From Maridesulfovibrio hydrothermalis AM13 = DSM 14728 (GTDB lineage Bacteria; Desulfobacterota; Desulfovibrionia; Desulfovibrionales; Desulfovibrionaceae): 64,000 bases of DNA. Positions 43,649 to 53,843 of the stretch are shown in pieces. The stretch is from positions 470,370-534,369 of the forward strand of contig NC_020055.1 in NCBI RefSeq assembly GCF_000331025.1, given 5' to 3'. The first letter of the stretch is position 1, and each line of letters begins with the position of its first letter. Made by a program: the position numbers and the translations under genes. Below the pieces are notes generated by a model. That model saw only the letters and a list, made by a program, of their open reading frames with translations. It was not told the DNA's origin and ran no database searches.

Positions 43649-44098
43649 ATGAAATTCAGAGGTCACGCACATAGAAGCATGGATGCCAAAGGCAGACTGA
43701 TGCTTACACCGGAGTATCGGGATCAAGTATATGCCGATTCTGCGGATGGTTGCGTTACTTTGACTATTTTCGAAGGAAATATAGTCGGCTTCACACCGCC
43801 GGACTGGGCTATTCTGGAAGAAAAACTTACCAGCATCAAGAGTCCAAGCCGGAAACTTAGAAATTTCATCCGTATAATCATTTCAGGTTCTGAAGAAATT
43901 CGCCTTGATAAACAAGGCCGAATCACCATCCCTTCCCATCTGCGGAAAAGCGGAAAACTCGGCAAGGATGTAGTCCTTGCCGGAGTCGGAGACAGATTTG
44001 AAGTCTGGGATAAGCGGGAATACGAAGCCCTGCTTGAACAGGAATTTGATGATGTATCCGAAGAACTGGCCGAATGCGGAGTTGAACTCCCGTTCTAG
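43649..44098 (+). CDS. mraZ: Transcriptional regulator MraZ
   Basis: A 149-residue protein with two AbrB-like MraZ motifs: MKFRGHAHRSMDAKGRLMLTPEYR at the start and EEIRLDKQGRITIPSHLRK at about residue 80. MraZ represses the dcw operon by binding the G-rich repeats in its own promoter. I prefer ATG 43649 over the GTG at 43640, because the AGGTGG site lies 5 bases before the ATG. It is the first gene of the division and wall cluster. Confidence 0.96.
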   Translation: MKFRGHAHRSMDAKGRLMLTPEYRDQVYADSADGCVTLTIFEGNIVGFTPPDWAILEEKLTSIKSPSRKLRNFIRIIISGSEEIRLDKQGRITIPSHLRKSGKLGKDVVLAGVGDRFEVWDKREYEALLEQEFDDVSEELAECGVELPF

Positions 44099-44236
44099 TT
44101 CTTGCGCTGTCCCCCGCGCCACTGACACATATTTTTTATTAAGCTGTAAGCTTGATTTTCCAAACCACCACAGGTTCGTGCCATCTCCCCCCAGAGTAAT
44201 GTTCACAGCCCTGAAAACGGTTTGAATCAGGAAATT

Positions 44237-45214
44237 ATGGAAAGCAACGAAACAAAGCCTGAAAAGGTCCACACCTCGGTTCTACTTAATGAAGTCATCG
44301 AATGGCTCGCCCCTAAACCGGGCGGCCTGTATCTCGATGGCACTTTAGGTATGGCAGGTCATTCTAGTGCCATTCTGGATGCTGCTGGCGAAGGCGCGCA
44401 ACTGGCCGGACTGGATAGAGATGAACAGGCTCTGAAACTGGCTGGAACCCGTCTTGAGCCATACGGCGAACAAGCCCACAGGTTCCATCTGGCGTTCAGT
44501 AAATTTGAAGCAGCTCTTGATGAACTGGGCTGGGACACCATTGACGGAGTCGTTCTGGATCTCGGCGTATCATCTCTACATCTGGACCGTGGCGAACGCG
44601 GTTTCAGCTTCATCAAGGAAGGCCCTTTAGACATGAGAATGGACCCCGCAGGCGGAATGCCTCCGGCTTCATCCATTATTAACAAAGGTTCATACTCCGA
44701 TATCAACAGAATTTTAAAACTGTACGGAGAAGAGCCGCTGGCCTCCAGAATAACAAAAGCGATCATCAAAGCCAGAGAAGAAAAAAAAATAACCACCACT
44801 CTGGAATTAGCTTCTATTGTAGAAAAGGCTTACCCCGCTAAACGCAGAGCTTTGTCCCGGACTCATCCGGCGACCAAAACATTTCAAGGACTGCGCATCG
44901 CGGTGAACTCGGAACTGGAAGAACTGCAGAAATTTCTGCAAAGAATTCCCGACCGTTTAAACCCCGGTGCCAGAGTGGCGATCATTTCTTTTCATTCACT
45001 TGAAGACCGGATCGTTAAAAAAGCATTTAAAGCGGAATCACAAAACTGCGACTGCCCGCCCATGCAGCCCATCTGCACCTGCGGAAAGGTAAAACGACTC
45101 AATATATTGAGCAAGAAGCCGATTCTTCCCACTCAGGAAGAAATGGCGGTCAACCCACGCAGCCGCAGTGCCAAACTTCGGGTGGCCGAAAGAGCCGCAG
45201 AGCACGAGTCATAA
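44237..45214 (+). CDS. rsmH: 16S rRNA (cytosine-1402-N4)-methyltransferase
   Basis: A 325-residue SAM-dependent enzyme that methylates C1402 in the ribosomal P site. Motifs: HTSVLLNEVIEWL, LDGTLGMAGHS (SAM loop), GVVLDLGVSSLHLD, RGFSFIKEGPLDMRMD, ALSRTHPATKTFQGLRIAVN and FHSLEDRIVK. ATG 44237 is preferred to the TTG at 44222 because AGGA precedes it. A Cys-rich segment near residue 275 (NCDCPPMQPICTCGK) is typical for the family. It is 4 bases upstream of ftsL. Confidence 0.96.
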   Translation: MESNETKPEKVHTSVLLNEVIEWLAPKPGGLYLDGTLGMAGHSSAILDAAGEGAQLAGLDRDEQALKLAGTRLEPYGEQAHRFHLAFSKFEAALDELGWDTIDGVVLDLGVSSLHLDRGERGFSFIKEGPLDMRMDPAGGMPPASSIINKGSYSDINRILKLYGEEPLASRITKAIIKAREEKKITTTLELASIVEKAYPAKRRALSRTHPATKTFQGLRIAVNSELEELQKFLQRIPDRLNPGARVAIISFHSLEDRIVKKAFKAESQNCDCPPMQPICTCGKVKRLNILSKKPILPTQEEMAVNPRSRSAKLRVAERAAEHES

Positions 45215-45218
45215 GGAT

Positions 45219-45509
45219 ATGAAAGACGACTCTAAGGGAATAGCTATGGCTCTGACTTTAACCATGGCCTCGGCCCTGATTCTGGGGCTTGTATCGGTCT
45301 GGCTCAATATTGAACGAGTCGACAAGGCTTATGATTTAAGAAGTATGGAAACAAGGCTGGATCAGCAGGAAGCCCTTGCTGCTAAACTTGAAGTAGAGAA
45401 AAACAACCTGCTGTCTCCCATAAGATTAAGGGAACTGGCAAAAAAATACGGTTTCGGTCCGGCTTCGCAGGGACAGATCAGAAGGCCTAGAGAAACGGCG
45501 AAACCATAG
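45219..45509 (+). CDS. ftsL: Cell division protein FtsL-like
   Basis: A 96-residue bitopic membrane protein with a TM helix at about residues 8-27 (MALTLTMASALILGLVSVWL) and a coiled-coil periplasmic segment (residues 30-70). Position between rsmH and ftsI, size and topology identify it, since FtsL sequences are poorly conserved. The start at 45219 has AAGG very close; the ATG at 45246 is an alternative with better spacing to AAGGGA but would begin at the TM helix. Confidence 0.85.
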   Translation: MKDDSKGIAMALTLTMASALILGLVSVWLNIERVDKAYDLRSMETRLDQQEALAAKLEVEKNNLLSPIRLRELAKKYGFGPASQGQIRRPRETAKP

Positions 45510-45533
45510 CAAAAACACAACAGGAGCTGGAAA

Positions 45534-47492
45534 GTGGCAAAAAGGAAAAAAGAAAGCATGAGGGCGAGCAGAAATAAGCTGCTCTTCGTCATGGTCCTTT
45601 TCGCCCTGGTGTGGACGGCTCTTCTCGGCAGGGCAGCGTGGCTGCAACTGTTTATGGGAGCGGATCTTTCGCGCCTAGCCTCCCGTCAGCACCTTGCTGC
45701 GGAACTTGAGCGCGGTGAACGCGGCTCTATTTATGACCGCAACGGCAACCTGCTGGCTACCAGTGTGGAAGCTTCTTCACTCTACATCCGTCCGGTCAAG
45801 GTCAAAGATGTTGCCGGAACAGCAGCCAGACTTTCAAAGATTCTCGGAATTTCAAAGGCGAGGCTTATAAAAAAGCTGTCCAGCAAATCAAATTTTGTCT
45901 GGATCAAAAGACAGCTCAACGACCGTGTCGCCAGCAAAATTAAGCAGGCCGGCCTGACCGGAGTATACCTGACAACTGAATATGTCAGACTTTACCCCAA
46001 TAACCAGCTTGCCGGACAGCTGCTTGGCTTTGCAGGCATTGACGGTAACGGACTTGAAGGGCTTGAAAAAGAATTCAATGACCGCCTTGCAGGACGCAAA
46101 GCGCAATTTGTTGTCCAGCGTGATGCCTCCGGACGCAGACTCTATCTTGATGCAATGGGCCGTGAAGTTGACATCAGAGGTAAGGATATCCACCTGACCA
46201 TTGATTCTCACCTCCAGTCAGTAACAGAGAATGCACTGGCTGACGCAGTGAGAAAATACAATGGCAAATGGGGCGCGGCTATTGTTGTTGAAGCATCATC
46301 AGGTGACATTCTGGCTATGGCTAACTGCCCGAGGTTCAACCCGAATATTTTCCGCACCAGTTCTCCGGATATATGGAGAAACCGTGCGGCTCTTGACATT
46401 GTGGAACCGGGATCGACGTTCAAACCATTTTTGATTGCTGCGGCACTCGAACATGGGGTGGCGACACCGGAAAAACTCTTCGACTGCGAAAATGGACGCT
46501 GGAAGCTGAACGGAAAGTACATAAAAGACTCTCACAAGTACGGCTGGCTCCCGACACATAAAATACTGCGTTACTCCAGCAACATCGGTTCGGCAAAAAT
46601 AGGGCTGGAGCTGGGCGTGCAGAACTATCACAAGTTTATAAGTGATCTGGGCTTCGGGCATAAAACAGGGCTGCCTCTGCCCGGCGAACGTAAAGGGTTG
46701 ATCCGTCCCCCTTCAAAATGGAATGAGATCGACCTTGCAGCCGGATCATTCGGGCAGGGCGTGGGCGTAACTGCCGTACAAATGGCAAAAGGCTTTATGG
46801 CCATTGCCAACAAAGGTGTTGCCAAACCTCTCAAACTGGTGCAATTCCCCCGCTCCGGGGAAGAAGAACCTCCCAAACGGGTCTTCAGTGAAGATGTAGC
46901 CGAAAAGGTTCTCTCCATGATGCGCGAGGTTGTACAGGAAGATGGAACAGGAACCAGATCCAGAATAAGCGGAACAACAGTTGCCGGAAAAACCGGTACG
47001 GCACAGAAGGCTCATAAAAAAGGCGGATACGGCACAGAATATCTGGCATCATTTATCGCTCTGGTTCCGGGGTACAACCCTGAATACATAGTTTTCATGA
47101 TGGTGGACGACCCCAAGCCGAACCATTACGGCGGAACGGTTGTAGCTCCTGCGGTTAAAAAGATCATGACCGAAACACTTGCCTATTACGGCAAGCTGCC
47201 GGAAAAACGCAGCAAAACTCCAGTCATGGCAGCCGGGCATCAGATGTATTCTGAAATGCCCAAAAAAGCACTGAAATCAAACTCAGCGCATTTTGATGTT
47301 TCCGATGACAAAGTGCCGAACCTGACAGGAATGCCCATTCGCAGGGCAATTGAAATTTTAGTGCAGAAAGGATTTGTCCCCAGACTTAAAGGTCAGGGGA
47401 TGACCATTACCAGACAGCTTCCCAAAGCAGGCGATAAGTGGCCTGAAGAACGGAATGCCGAAATGGTTCTCTGGGTTTCTAAGGAAAGCTGA
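45534..47492 (+). CDS. ftsI: Division-specific transpeptidase (PBP3) with C-terminal PASTA domain
   Basis: A 652-residue membrane-anchored class B penicillin-binding protein that cross-links septal peptidoglycan. TM helix at about 15-36; PBP dimerisation domain with RGSIYDRNGNLLA at about 63; catalytic Ser294-x-x-Lys297 (EPGSTFKPF); SSN at about 344 (RYSSNIGSAK); KTGTAQ at about 485. A PASTA repeat closes the protein (about 585-650; VPNLTGMPIRRAIEIL). The start is GTG 45534, supported by AGGAG 9 bases upstream. SpoVD-like naming is also used for PASTA-bearing forms. Confidence 0.95.
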   Translation: MAKRKKESMRASRNKLLFVMVLFALVWTALLGRAAWLQLFMGADLSRLASRQHLAAELERGERGSIYDRNGNLLATSVEASSLYIRPVKVKDVAGTAARLSKILGISKARLIKKLSSKSNFVWIKRQLNDRVASKIKQAGLTGVYLTTEYVRLYPNNQLAGQLLGFAGIDGNGLEGLEKEFNDRLAGRKAQFVVQRDASGRRLYLDAMGREVDIRGKDIHLTIDSHLQSVTENALADAVRKYNGKWGAAIVVEASSGDILAMANCPRFNPNIFRTSSPDIWRNRAALDIVEPGSTFKPFLIAAALEHGVATPEKLFDCENGRWKLNGKYIKDSHKYGWLPTHKILRYSSNIGSAKIGLELGVQNYHKFISDLGFGHKTGLPLPGERKGLIRPPSKWNEIDLAAGSFGQGVGVTAVQMAKGFMAIANKGVAKPLKLVQFPRSGEEEPPKRVFSEDVAEKVLSMMREVVQEDGTGTRSRISGTTVAGKTGTAQKAHKKGGYGTEYLASFIALVPGYNPEYIVFMMVDDPKPNHYGGTVVAPAVKKIMTETLAYYGKLPEKRSKTPVMAAGHQMYSEMPKKALKSNSAHFDVSDDKVPNLTGMPIRRAIEILVQKGFVPRLKGQGMTITRQLPKAGDKWPEERNAEMVLWVSKES

Positions 47493-47495
47493 ATT

Positions 47496-48956
47496 ATGCA
47501 GAATAAAGCAACTGATAAAATCAAATGGGACGCGCTTCTCGCTAAGGTTGGCGAGGGGCTTATGGTCCGTACAGATTCTCGCGAAGTTTGTGATGGTGAT
47601 GTTTTTGTCGCCATTTCCGGCCCCTTGCTTGACGGCACTGACTTTATTCCCAAAGCCCTTGAGAATGGAGCTTCCTATATTGTCTGCGCAAACGAAGTTG
47701 ATACAAAATCAGCAGAGCTGATTATTCACGACTCTCCCCATGAAGCTCTGGGGGAACTGGCTACCGCCTATTTCAAAACTGATCAAAACAAGATCAAACT
47801 GATAGGTATAACCGGAACTAACGGCAAGACAACAGTCGCCTATCTTATTGAACAACTTCTCTCCTGCGCAGGAATGAAGGTTGGCGTACTGGGCACGGTG
47901 AGCTACCGCTGGCCCGGATATGAACAGGAAGCTCCGCTGACCACCCCCGGATGCTGGAAGATTCATGAACTGCTAGCTGAGATGAGCAAAGCGAAAGTTG
48001 ATGTGGCAGTGATGGAAGTATCTTCCCACGCCCTTGATCAGAAACGGGTGGCCGGACTTAAATTTGACGCCGCAGTTATCACCAATGTGACTCAGGATCA
48101 CCTTGATTACCACGGTGACATGGAAACATATTTCAAAGCCAAGTGTATGCTTTTCAAGCACTACCCCAATGCTCTCAAGCGCGGGATCATTAATTTTGAC
48201 GATCCATATGGCAGAAGACTTTTAGAATGCTACTCGCCCTCTATCGGGTTCGGCCTTAAATCAGCAGCATCCTCTGACGAAAATTCACTGTGCGGTGAAA
48301 TGGTTTCCTGCACCGGACATGGAATGCAACTCAAAATGCGCTTCGGCGATAAAGAGTGGCAGATTGAGTCCGACCTTATCGGCAGATTTAACGGTTCCAA
48401 CCTGTTGGCTGCGCAAGCTGTGGGCCTGCATCTGGGGCTTGCCCCTGAACAGATGGATGCTTTTGCTAAATTTGACGGAGTCCCCGGACGGCTGGAACGG
48501 GTTAGAAATAAACAGGGTTTTAATATTTTTGTGGATTATGCCCACACTCCCGATGCACTGGATAATGTTCTGCGTACATTACGGGATTTAAATTTCAAGC
48601 GCATCATCACCGTATTCGGATGCGGCGGCGACCGTGACAAGGTCAAACGCCCCATTATGGCTGAAGCGGCATGCAGATACTCGGATGTGGCGGTACTTAC
48701 CTCCGATAACCCGCGCACCGAAGACCCGCTTCAGATTATCGAGGATGTCCGCCCCGGCCTCAAGGGCTGCGCTGTGATCATTGAAGATGTCGACCGGTCC
48801 GCAGCCATCAGAAAGGCTGTAGCTGAAATGAATATTGAGGATGTTTTACTCATCGCCGGTAAAGGGCATGAGACTTATCAGATTATCGGAACAGAAAAAC
48901 GTGACTTCAGCGACAGCGAAGAGGTCATGAAAGCCATAAAGGAGATTTACGGTTGA
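47496..48956 (+). CDS. murE: UDP-MurNAc-L-Ala-D-Glu:meso-diaminopimelate ligase
   Basis: A 486-residue cytoplasmic ligase adding the third residue of the peptidoglycan stem. ATP loop GITGTNGKTTVAYL at about residue 107; substrate motifs TTPGCWKI and EVSSHALDQKRV; the DNPRTEDP motif at about 405 indicates meso-DAP rather than lysine. It begins 3 bases after ftsI and overlaps murF by 4 bases (TTGA). AAGGAAAG lies upstream of the ATG. Confidence 0.97.
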   Translation: MQNKATDKIKWDALLAKVGEGLMVRTDSREVCDGDVFVAISGPLLDGTDFIPKALENGASYIVCANEVDTKSAELIIHDSPHEALGELATAYFKTDQNKIKLIGITGTNGKTTVAYLIEQLLSCAGMKVGVLGTVSYRWPGYEQEAPLTTPGCWKIHELLAEMSKAKVDVAVMEVSSHALDQKRVAGLKFDAAVITNVTQDHLDYHGDMETYFKAKCMLFKHYPNALKRGIINFDDPYGRRLLECYSPSIGFGLKSAASSDENSLCGEMVSCTGHGMQLKMRFGDKEWQIESDLIGRFNGSNLLAAQAVGLHLGLAPEQMDAFAKFDGVPGRLERVRNKQGFNIFVDYAHTPDALDNVLRTLRDLNFKRIITVFGCGGDRDKVKRPIMAEAACRYSDVAVLTSDNPRTEDPLQIIEDVRPGLKGCAVIIEDVDRSAAIRKAVAEMNIEDVLLIAGKGHETYQIIGTEKRDFSDSEEVMKAIKEIYG

Positions 48957-50344
48957 AACTGACCTTATGTGAACTCGAAGAACAGCTCATGGGGAGCAGT
49001 GACATTCCCTGTGCAGTAGACACTGCCATCGCCAGCGTCCGTATTGACAGCCGGCTGGTGAGTAAGGGTGATGTCTTTTTCTGCATTGAAGGGAATAACT
49101 TTGACGGCCATAACTTTGCACAGGCGGCTCTTGATGCCGGTGCGGTTGCGGTTGTTGTTTCGCAGTTCCTTCCCGAACTGGATGGCAAACCGGTCATCAT
49201 GGTCAGAGATACTGTACAAGCCCTTGGTAAACTGGCCGCTTACTGGCGTCAAAAATCAAACGCCCGCATGATCGCCGTTACAGGCTCAGCCGGAAAGACC
49301 ACCGTAAAAGAAATGCTGGCCCATGTGCTCGCAGGTTCTCATACAGTTCATAAAAATTTCATGAACCTTAACAACCAGTTAGGGCTTCCTCTCTCCATGC
49401 TTGAGGCAAGCGGAGAAGAAACATACTGGGTAATGGAACTGGGCATCAGCCTGCCGGGCGACATGGCAGAACTTGGTGTTATCGCCATGCCCGATATGGC
49501 CATAGTGCACAACATCGGTCCTGCCCACCTTGAAGGACTTGGCGACATGGAAAAAGTTGCTGCTGCTAAAGCCTCAATTTTCAAATACCTGCACCCGCAA
49601 GGCAAAGCGATGTGCTGCAAAGATTATGAACTGCTCTGGAATGCGGCATCCGGCATCACTGATCCAATAGGCTTTTCATCTCAGGATGAAAATGCGCCCT
49701 ACTACAGCACGCTTCTGGAAACCCTTCCTGATGGAAGTGGTAAATTTCTGATCAAAGCCGGAGATGAAACAATTGAAGTAATCCTGCCCACCTGCGGTTC
49801 CCATTTTGCGGAAAATGCAGCAGCAGTGACCGGCGCTGCGCATACGCTCGGCATGGAACTTACTGAAATTGCTGAAAGACTGGCCACCGTGAAGCTGCCA
49901 AGACAAAGATTTCACTGCCACACTCACGGAAAATGGACTCTCATTGATGATTCGTACAATGCCAATCCACTTTCCATGAACAAGGCAATTGAGACAGCAA
50001 AAGACATTGCCGGAGAAAGACCACTGATTCTGGTTCTGGGCGATATGCTGGAACTGGGTGATGAAGCCGGCTGCGCCCATTGTGATCTGGGCGATAAAAT
50101 AGCTGACATCAAACCTGCTGCAACTTTCTACCACGGAAGACATTACAGCGAAGTAGCCTCCAAGACTAACGGCTCCACACTTGTTCCTGTGAACAAGCCT
50201 GATGAATTTTTAAACGGAATTCATGAACTGGGTTTAAGCGACGCGGTGGTTCTTTTTAAAGGGTCAAGATCCTGCCGCATGGAAAAATATTTCCACGCTC
50301 TTAACAGCAAAATCAATGGGGAGACCGGAGGAGACAACGCATGA
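48953..50344 (+). CDS. murF: UDP-MurNAc-tripeptide:D-Ala-D-Ala ligase
   Basis: A 463-residue ligase that completes the UDP-MurNAc-pentapeptide. ATP loop [15 protein letters not shown] at about 104; [38 protein letters not shown] at about 333. The start is TTG, chosen because AAGGAG lies 8 bases upstream and the TTG overlaps the murE TGA, a coupling arrangement also seen at ftsW. It overlaps mraY by ATGA. Confidence 0.96.
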   Translation: MKLTLCELEEQLMGSSDIPCAVDTAIASVRIDSRLVSKGDVFFCIEGNNFDGHNFAQAALDAGAVAVVVSQFLPELDGKPVIMVRDTVQALGKLAAYWRQKSNARMIAVTGSAGKTTVKEMLAHVLAGSHTVHKNFMNLNNQLGLPLSMLEASGEETYWVMELGISLPGDMAELGVIAMPDMAIVHNIGPAHLEGLGDMEKVAAAKASIFKYLHPQGKAMCCKDYELLWNAASGITDPIGFSSQDENAPYYSTLLETLPDGSGKFLIKAGDETIEVILPTCGSHFAENAAAVTGAAHTLGMELTEIAERLATVKLPRQRFHCHTHGKWTLIDDSYNANPLSMNKAIETAKDIAGERPLILVLGDMLELGDEAGCAHCDLGDKIADIKPAATFYHGRHYSEVASKTNGSTLVPVNKPDEFLNGIHELGLSDAVVLFKGSRSCRMEKYFHALNSKINGETGGDNA

Positions 50345-51420
50345 TTTATCATTTTCTAGTCCCCCTAAGTGCGCAACTGGGTATCTTTAACGTATTTAGA
50401 TACATCACGTTCAGGTCCATATACGCCCTGCTTACTGCGCTTCTTATTACTATTGTACTCGGCCCCATTATGATGCGCTGGCTGCAAAAAGTTAAATGCG
50501 GACAGTACATTCAGGAAGACGGGCCTTTGCAGCATCAGTGCAAGGCGGGAACCCCTACTATGGGCGGCCTGCTTCTGGGATTTGGAGTACTGGTCTCCAC
50601 CCTGCTATGGGCAGACCTGACCAATGTTTACGTCTGGCTGACTATGCTGGTTTTTGCCGGATTCGGAATTGTGGGCTTTGTGGATGATTATACCAAAATC
50701 AAACGCAAACAGAACAAGGGAATTTCCGCATCGGCGAAGCTTTTCGGCCAATTGCTTGTTGCCGGAACAGCCGTTGGATTTTTGATTATGCAGCCGGCTT
50801 ATTCCACAGAACTGGCTGTACCTTTTTTCAAAAACTTCACTCCCGATCTGGGCTGGATGTATCTGCCTTTCGCCTTACTGGTAATGATCGGGGCTTCTAA
50901 CGGTGTAAACCTGACAGATGGACTGGACGGGCTGGCAATCGGACCATCCATTACAAATGCCACCTGTTACGCCTTTTTTATCTACATTGCTGGTCATGTG
51001 GGTATGTCCACCTACCTCAATGTCCCCCACGTTCCGGGAGTTGGCGAGGTTACAGTTTTCTGCGGAGCCTTAGTGGGAGCAGGGCTTGGTTTCCTCTGGT
51101 ACAACGCTTACCCCGCCCAGATATTCATGGGCGATGTAGGTTCACTCAGCATCGGCGGAGTACTCGGATTTATCGCGGTTCTGTGCAAGCAGGAACTGTT
51201 GCTTACCATCGTCGGCGGAGTTTTTGTTTTTGAAACTGTCTCTGTGATTATGCAGGTCGGCTATTTCAAAGTAAGCGGCGGCAAACGAATTTTCCGTATG
51301 GCCCCGCTGCATCATCATTTTGAACACAAAGGTGTTTCCGAATCTAAAATTGTAATCAGATTCTGGATCATCTCAATTCTGATGGCCCTCATGGCCCTCA
51401 GTACTCTGAAAATCAGGTAG
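50341..51420 (+). CDS. mraY: Phospho-MurNAc-pentapeptide transferase
   Basis: A 359-residue, ten-helix inner-membrane enzyme that makes lipid I from UDP-MurNAc-pentapeptide and undecaprenyl phosphate. Motifs: [26 protein letters not shown] with the paired Asp, [26 protein letters not shown] and [16 protein letters not shown] precedes the ATG, which overlaps the murF stop. Confidence 0.97.
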   Translation: MIYHFLVPLSAQLGIFNVFRYITFRSIYALLTALLITIVLGPIMMRWLQKVKCGQYIQEDGPLQHQCKAGTPTMGGLLLGFGVLVSTLLWADLTNVYVWLTMLVFAGFGIVGFVDDYTKIKRKQNKGISASAKLFGQLLVAGTAVGFLIMQPAYSTELAVPFFKNFTPDLGWMYLPFALLVMIGASNGVNLTDGLDGLAIGPSITNATCYAFFIYIAGHVGMSTYLNVPHVPGVGEVTVFCGALVGAGLGFLWYNAYPAQIFMGDVGSLSIGGVLGFIAVLCKQELLLTIVGGVFVFETVSVIMQVGYFKVSGGKRIFRMAPLHHHFEHKGVSESKIVIRFWIISILMALMALSTLKIR

Positions 51421-51426
51421 CAGGTT

Positions 51427-52731
51427 ATGGATAGCGCATTCGTACAACAGGTCACAACGACCCGCATGTTTACCGACCGGCTGGCAGTAGTTGCCGGAGC
51501 CGGACGTTCCGGTATTGCTGCAGCAAAATTGCTGCACGCTCTCGGAGCGACTGTGCGCATTGTTGATGCGAATAAAAAGCTGACCGGCGCAATCCTTGAA
51601 GGACTCGGTGATGAGGCCCGGCTAATGACAGGACCGTTCTGTCAGGAACAATTTGCAGGCGCGGACGTTATCGTGGTCAGCCCCGGAATTCCGGTTCGCA
51701 AGATCAGGCCTTTTATTGGTGATCTGCCCGCGCGTAAAATAATTTCCGAACTGGAGCTGGCCTCGTGGTTTGCTGATGAGCCGAAAATCGCCATCACCGG
51801 AACAAACGGAAAGACAACTACCACTGCACTGATCAAACATATTCTGGAACAGTCCGGCAGAACAGCTTTTGCCGGAGCAAATTACGGCACTCCGCTCTCT
51901 GAATATATCCTTGAAAAAGGACAGTGCGATGTACTTGTTCTGGAAGTTTCCAGTTTTCAGCTTCAGAACTGCCGCCTGTTCAGGCCCAACGCCGCGATCC
52001 TGCTCAATGTTTCAGCCAACCATCTGGACTACCATCTGGATATGGCTGAATACCTTGCTGCAAAGCTGAAAATATTTGAACGCCAGAGCAGTGATGGTCT
52101 TGCAATTCTTCCGGCTGAAATGCGCGCCGTGCTTGATCCTAAAACTTTCACCCGCGCGGAAGTAAAATGGTTTGACGGGGAGAAGTTTCCGCAGCAGCCC
52201 AATCTGCCCGGAAATCATAACCGCCTCAATATTGAAGCGGCGTGGCTGGCACTGGAAAAGATTGGACTGACTCTCGAAGAATTTGAGGCCGGTCTTAAAA
52301 CTTTTACAGGTAAGCATCATCGCATTGAAAACATCGGTACTGTCCGAGGAGTACAGTTTATCAACGACTCCAAGGGAACCAACCTTGATGCCGTCAAGGC
52401 TGCTCTGAGAAGTTTTGAAGGTCCGGTTAAACTGCTGCTCGGCGGAAAATTTAAAGGCGGAGACGTGACTGAACTTATTCCTGCCATGAAAGGCAGGGTT
52501 GACGAAGTAGCCCTGTTCGGTGCCGGACGGGAACATTTTGAACCGGCCCTGAAGAACCATTTCAAAATTTCATGGCACGAAAATCTTGATAAAGCTGTGC
52601 ATAAACTTTTTGCAGACAGCGCGGCAGGAGACACTATTCTGCTTTCGCCGGGCACAGCAAGCTTTGATGCTTACACAGGATATGAGGCTAGAGGCGATCA
52701 TTTCAAAAGGATCATGGAGGAACTGTCTTGA
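51427..52731 (+). CDS. murD: UDP-MurNAc-L-alanine:D-glutamate ligase
   Basis: A 434-residue cytoplasmic ligase adding D-Glu. N-terminal Rossmann-like region VVAGAGRSGIAAAKLL; ATP loop AITGTNGKTTTTALIK at about 118; EVSSFQLQ; LNVSANHLDYH; HHRIENIG; NDSKGTNLDA. It starts 6 bases after mraY with a weak ribosome site; the ATG at 51466 (MFTDRLAV) is an alternative. It overlaps ftsW by TTGA. Confidence 0.96.
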   Translation: MDSAFVQQVTTTRMFTDRLAVVAGAGRSGIAAAKLLHALGATVRIVDANKKLTGAILEGLGDEARLMTGPFCQEQFAGADVIVVSPGIPVRKIRPFIGDLPARKIISELELASWFADEPKIAITGTNGKTTTTALIKHILEQSGRTAFAGANYGTPLSEYILEKGQCDVLVLEVSSFQLQNCRLFRPNAAILLNVSANHLDYHLDMAEYLAAKLKIFERQSSDGLAILPAEMRAVLDPKTFTRAEVKWFDGEKFPQQPNLPGNHNRLNIEAAWLALEKIGLTLEEFEAGLKTFTGKHHRIENIGTVRGVQFINDSKGTNLDAVKAALRSFEGPVKLLLGGKFKGGDVTELIPAMKGRVDEVALFGAGREHFEPALKNHFKISWHENLDKAVHKLFADSAAGDTILLSPGTASFDAYTGYEARGDHFKRIMEELS

Positions 52732-53843
52732 ATAAGAAAAAGAACCTCTCCGGCAAACCGGAACGCCCTGATTACTGGCTGCTGGCCGCGGCATTGCTGC
52801 TGGCCTGCTTCGGCCTGATGATGGTTCTGTCTGCCAGCGGAATCATGGCAGAGCGTTTCTTTGACGATAAATACCTGTTCTTCAAAAAACAGGCTATGTT
52901 TCTCGTTGCCGGTACTTCTTTGATGTACCTCTGCTCCCGTCTGCCCAAGGCTGTATTTTATAATATGGTTTATGTCTGGCTCATGGGCGCATTCATATTG
53001 CTGCTGCTTTGCGATTTTTCGCCCTTGTCGTTCTCGGCAGGCGGCGCAAAACGCTGGATCGTTTTAGGCCCTGTGCGCATTCAGCCTCTTGAATTCTGCA
53101 AGCCTGCACTGATTTTTTATCTGGCTTACTTTTTCTCGCGCAAACAGGATATGATCAAAACTTTCAGTGTAGGATTTCTACCGCCTTTTGCCATTACCGG
53201 TGCACTTTGCATACTGCTCATGATGCAGCCGGATTTCGGCGGTTCAGTCTTTTTGTGCATGATCCTTTTCTTCATGAGTCTGGTAGGCGGAACCCGCATA
53301 TCATATCTGATCATGTCGCTGTTTTTTGCCGGCGGGGCCGGATATATGCTCATTACAAGCTCTCCTTACCGCTTAAAGCGCATGACTGCATTCATTGATC
53401 CGTTCAAAAGTGCCCATAATGAAGGCTACCAGTTGGTGCAGTCGCTCTACGCCTTCGGCTCAGGAAATATTTTCGGCCAGGGACTTGGCGCGGGTAAACA
53501 GAAACTATTCTTCCTCCCGGAAGCACATAATGACTTCATTATGGCTGTTGTGGGTGAAGAACTGGGCTTTATCGGTGTGACTGTTGTATTTCTAGTTATC
53601 GGTTTCCTGCTCTGGCGCGGGTTCAAAATTGCCCTTGCACAGGATGACCTGCAAGACAGATTTACAGCTTACGGAATGACCATCATGCTGGCTCTGGGAT
53701 TCACCCTGAATCTTGCTGTGGTTATGGGAACTGTTCCACCGAAAGGAGTACCCATGCCCTTCGTAAGCTATGGTGGCTCCAGTCTGCTTGTTTCATGTTT
53801 CTGCATCGGCATCCTCCTTAATCTGTCGCGGGGGAAAGTCTGA
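52728..53843 (+). CDS. ftsW: Septal peptidoglycan glycosyltransferase FtsW
   Basis: A 371-residue SEDS-family membrane protein with ten hydrophobic helices that polymerises lipid II together with FtsI. Family motifs: [21 protein letters not shown], the [10 protein letters not shown] segment, [20 protein letters not shown](M)AVVGEELGF and the C-terminal [10 protein letters not shown]. It starts with TTG, supported by GGAGG 7 bases upstream and overlap with the murD stop. Confidence 0.96.
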   Translation: MNKKKNLSGKPERPDYWLLAAALLLACFGLMMVLSASGIMAERFFDDKYLFFKKQAMFLVAGTSLMYLCSRLPKAVFYNMVYVWLMGAFILLLLCDFSPLSFSAGGAKRWIVLGPVRIQPLEFCKPALIFYLAYFFSRKQDMIKTFSVGFLPPFAITGALCILLMMQPDFGGSVFLCMILFFMSLVGGTRISYLIMSLFFAGGAGYMLITSSPYRLKRMTAFIDPFKSAHNEGYQLVQSLYAFGSGNIFGQGLGAGKQKLFFLPEAHNDFIMAVVGEELGFIGVTVVFLVIGFLLWRGFKIALAQDDLQDRFTAYGMTIMLALGFTLNLAVVMGTVPPKGVPMPFVSYGGSSLLVSCFCIGILLNLSRGKV

